Shown piece after piece: positions 43,810 to 44,993 of a DNA stretch of 44,993 bases; the first letter of the stretch is position 1; every line of letters starts with the position of its first letter. The position numbers and the translations under genes are program-made. Origin of the DNA: Pseudomonadales bacterium (GTDB lineage Bacteria; Pseudomonadota; Gammaproteobacteria; Pseudomonadales; Pseudohongiellaceae). Where the stretch lies: NCBI GenBank assembly GCA_022825945.1, contig JAJDVS010000045.1:1-44993 (forward strand), written 5' to 3'. The notes below the pieces were generated by a model. That model was not told the DNA's origin and did not search any database. It was given only the letters and a program-made list of their open reading frames with translations.

Positions 43810-43818
43810 TCGCGGTAA

Positions 43819-44817
43819 CTACTGCCCGCCCTCTTCCGCGGCCCGCGCCTCCTCGGCGCGGGCGCCGCGGAGCATGTTGACCATGCCGTAGTTGCCTTCG
43901 TGGCAGGCGTACTCGTACAGCAGGCCGGCGACCCTGGTCAGCGGAATGACGCCGGTGATGCGGTCGGTATAGGCTTCCGGGTCCTCCACCGTGAATTCGT
44001 ATTCGAGGGCGTCTTCTCCGACCCGGGTAATCCGCTCGATGAGGAATTTGCTGTCGGAAATCCCGGCATTACCGAAGGACTGGGTCAGGCCATTGAAGTT
44101 CCGCGTTTCCACCACGAGGGTCTCGCCGTCCCAGTAAGCTCTGGAATCGCCGGACCAAAGGCCGATGGCTTCATCAAGCGGCGGACGCTCGCCCAGGGGC
44201 GCGATGCGCGCATCGTGGACCATTTCGGTCATGAGCACCACATGGTCGCGATTCTGGAAAATCTGCAAATTGTTGTTGTAGAGGCTTGGCACTAACGGTG
44301 GCCCGGCGTTGAAACCCATGATGCAGCGTTCGGAAAGGCCCCGGTCCTCCGGGCCGTCCTTGCCGATGCCGCCGGGGATAACCCGCACCGGGCGCTCGGA
44401 TTCGATATCCGGCGCCAGCCTTCCGTTGACGATGACCGCGCCTTCGGCGAAATCCGGCAGGCGGCCGTTTTCCGGCCAGGTGATGATCGAAGTGCGAAGG
44501 GCTTCGCCGATGCCGGCGGATTCGACCCAGAAGTCGTTATAGGCTTCGTCCACGCCGAAGTTGGGAATCGCCGCGTCGGAATTTTCATCGAAAGCCGAAC
44601 GCATGGCGCGCATTTCCTCGATTTCCTCATCGGTGAGGAACTGGCGGTCGCCGTAGCGCGCGGGCCGCTCGAGCGGCACGTTGTAGGAGTAATTCCAGAC
44701 GCCTTGCAGATCGGGTTGACCCCATTCGGTTCCTGGCGCCTGGTAATCCTCGGCGCCGAATGCCGGGACCCCTGGCAGGCCGCAAACCAGCCCGAGTAAC
44801 AGCGACCTTGCTTTCAT
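43819..44817 (-). CDS. Secreted protein of unknown function
   Basis: About 332 residues with a signal peptide (MKARSLLLGLVCGLPGVPAF to GA). The mature part starts DLQGVWNYSYNVPLERPARY and has RCIMGFNAGPPLVPSLYNNN, QIFQNRDHVVLMTEMVHDAR, SRAYWDGETLVVETRNF and ALEYEFTVEDPEAY. This pattern is common in secreted proteins of unknown function in acidobacteria and marine gammaproteobacteria (from memory, not searched). A G-rich Shine-Dalgarno (GAGGGGGG) serves the ATG at 44817 or the one at 44823. It converges with the VOC gene, with 9 bp between stops. Confidence 0.8.
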   Translation of the reverse strand: MKARSLLLGLVCGLPGVPAFGAEDYQAPGTEWGQPDLQGVWNYSYNVPLERPARYGDRQFLTDEEIEEMRAMRSAFDENSDAAIPNFGVDEAYNDFWVESAGIGEALRTSIITWPENGRLPDFAEGAVIVNGRLAPDIESERPVRVIPGGIGKDGPEDRGLSERCIMGFNAGPPLVPSLYNNNLQIFQNRDHVVLMTEMVHDARIAPLGERPPLDEAIGLWSGDSRAYWDGETLVVETRNFNGLTQSFGNAGISDSKFLIERITRVGEDALEYEFTVEDPEAYTDRITGVIPLTRVAGLLYEYACHEGNYGMVNMLRGARAEEARAAEEGGQ

Positions 44818-44849
44818 GTGCATTCCCCCCTCAAACAAGCTGTGTTGCC

Positions 44850-44882
44850 AAGGGAAGCTCTGATCAAGTCAGAGCTTCCCTT
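44850..44882. terminator. Perfect hairpin, possible terminator
   Basis: AAGGGAAGCTCTGA-TCAAG-TCAGAGCTTCCCTT has a 14-bp perfect stem and a five-base loop. The right arm contains the stop codon of the minus-strand gene that enters from the right edge. No clear T run follows on either strand, so termination is uncertain. Confidence 0.5.
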
Positions 44883-44993
44883 GCCGTTGCCGGTACGCTT
44901 CATCGAAGCGTTCGTGCAGGCGGCGCATGCCGCCGAGCCAACGGTCGTAATCATCGGTCTTGCGCCGCATGTAGGTCAATACTTCCGGGTGCG
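44869..44993 (-). CDS. Partial gene, C-terminal 40 codons
   Basis: An open frame enters from the right edge on the minus strand and ends at TGA 44869-44871. It encodes [20 protein letters not shown] and a charged tail ending RQRQGKL. Codon use matches the genome and the frame is followed by a hairpin, so it is likely real. The family cannot be identified from this fragment. Confidence 0.6.
   Translation of the reverse strand, partial: HPEVLTYMRRKTDDYDRWLGGMRRLHERFDEAYRQRQGKL

Noticed and set aside
1..44993. CRISPR arrays, tRNA or rRNA genes
   Set aside because: No regularly spaced identical repeats of CRISPR type and no recognisable tRNA or rRNA sequence were found on reading; REP copies are dispersed, not arrayed.

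Overview
This is a high-GC (roughly 60-65 %) stretch of a bacterial chromosome, most likely from a gammaproteobacterium. The clearest signs are conserved gene neighbourhoods: aroQ-accB-accC, fis-purH-purD, lptD-surA-pdxA-rsmA-apaG-apaH divergent from amgK-murU (as in Pseudomonas), trpE apart from trpG-trpD-trpC, and Coq7-type ubiquinone synthesis. A large TonB-dependent receptor, quinoprotein dehydrogenase and secreted proteins suggest a free-living or host-associated aerobe, perhaps marine. The exact lineage cannot be told from the sequence alone.

Layout. 1-1200: IS3-family insertion sequence cut by the left edge. 1506-2528: a RAYT (REP-associated tyrosine transposase) broken by one in-frame stop. 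2964-10465 (+): aroQ, accB, accC, a zinc-ribbon membrane protein, fis, purH, purD, coq7. 10523-13613 (-): trpG-trpD-trpC-osmC. 13810-15258 (+): photolyase. 15393-17781 (-): a small membrane protein, rpe and trpE, translationally coupled. 17842-19586 (-): amgK-murU peptidoglycan recycling. 19590-28434 (+): lptD, surA, pdxA, rsmA, apaG, apaH, cca and a pteridine-reductase-like SDR. 28535-29785 (+): a DUF4143 ATPase. 29731-31683 (-): tsaD-folB-folK. 31926-35861 (-): VOC protein, small coiled-coil membrane protein, TonB receptor. 36156-44993: an accessory region with a collapsed Fic gene, quinoprotein dehydrogenase, GST, a PDZ/S41-like protein, a second DUF4143 ATPase, a MazF-like toxin fragment, aldehyde dehydrogenase, a second VOC protein, a secreted protein and a gene running off the right edge.

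Two dispersed repeat families stand out. Family 1 is a 161-bp structured palindromic element with two copies (11821-11981 and 38516-38676) about 96 % identical, a 66-bp deletion derivative (35384-35449) and solo ends (10465 and about 40384). Its 5' end always lies at the stop codon of an upstream gene on the same strand. It supplies the last codons of trpD and the stop codon of the quinoprotein dehydrogenase. The two full copies show a compensatory base-pair change in the outer stem and share a 27-codon reading frame with a Shine-Dalgarno sequence. Family 2 is a REP/BIME-like repeat (core ATTCTGCG...CGCAGAAT) in five intergenic gaps.

The accessory parts look like a graveyard of toxin-antitoxin and mobile genes (RAYT with a nonsense codon, Fic deletion remnant, MazF fragment). 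They also hold two DUF4143 ATPases, each preceded by its own unusual repeat or palindrome.
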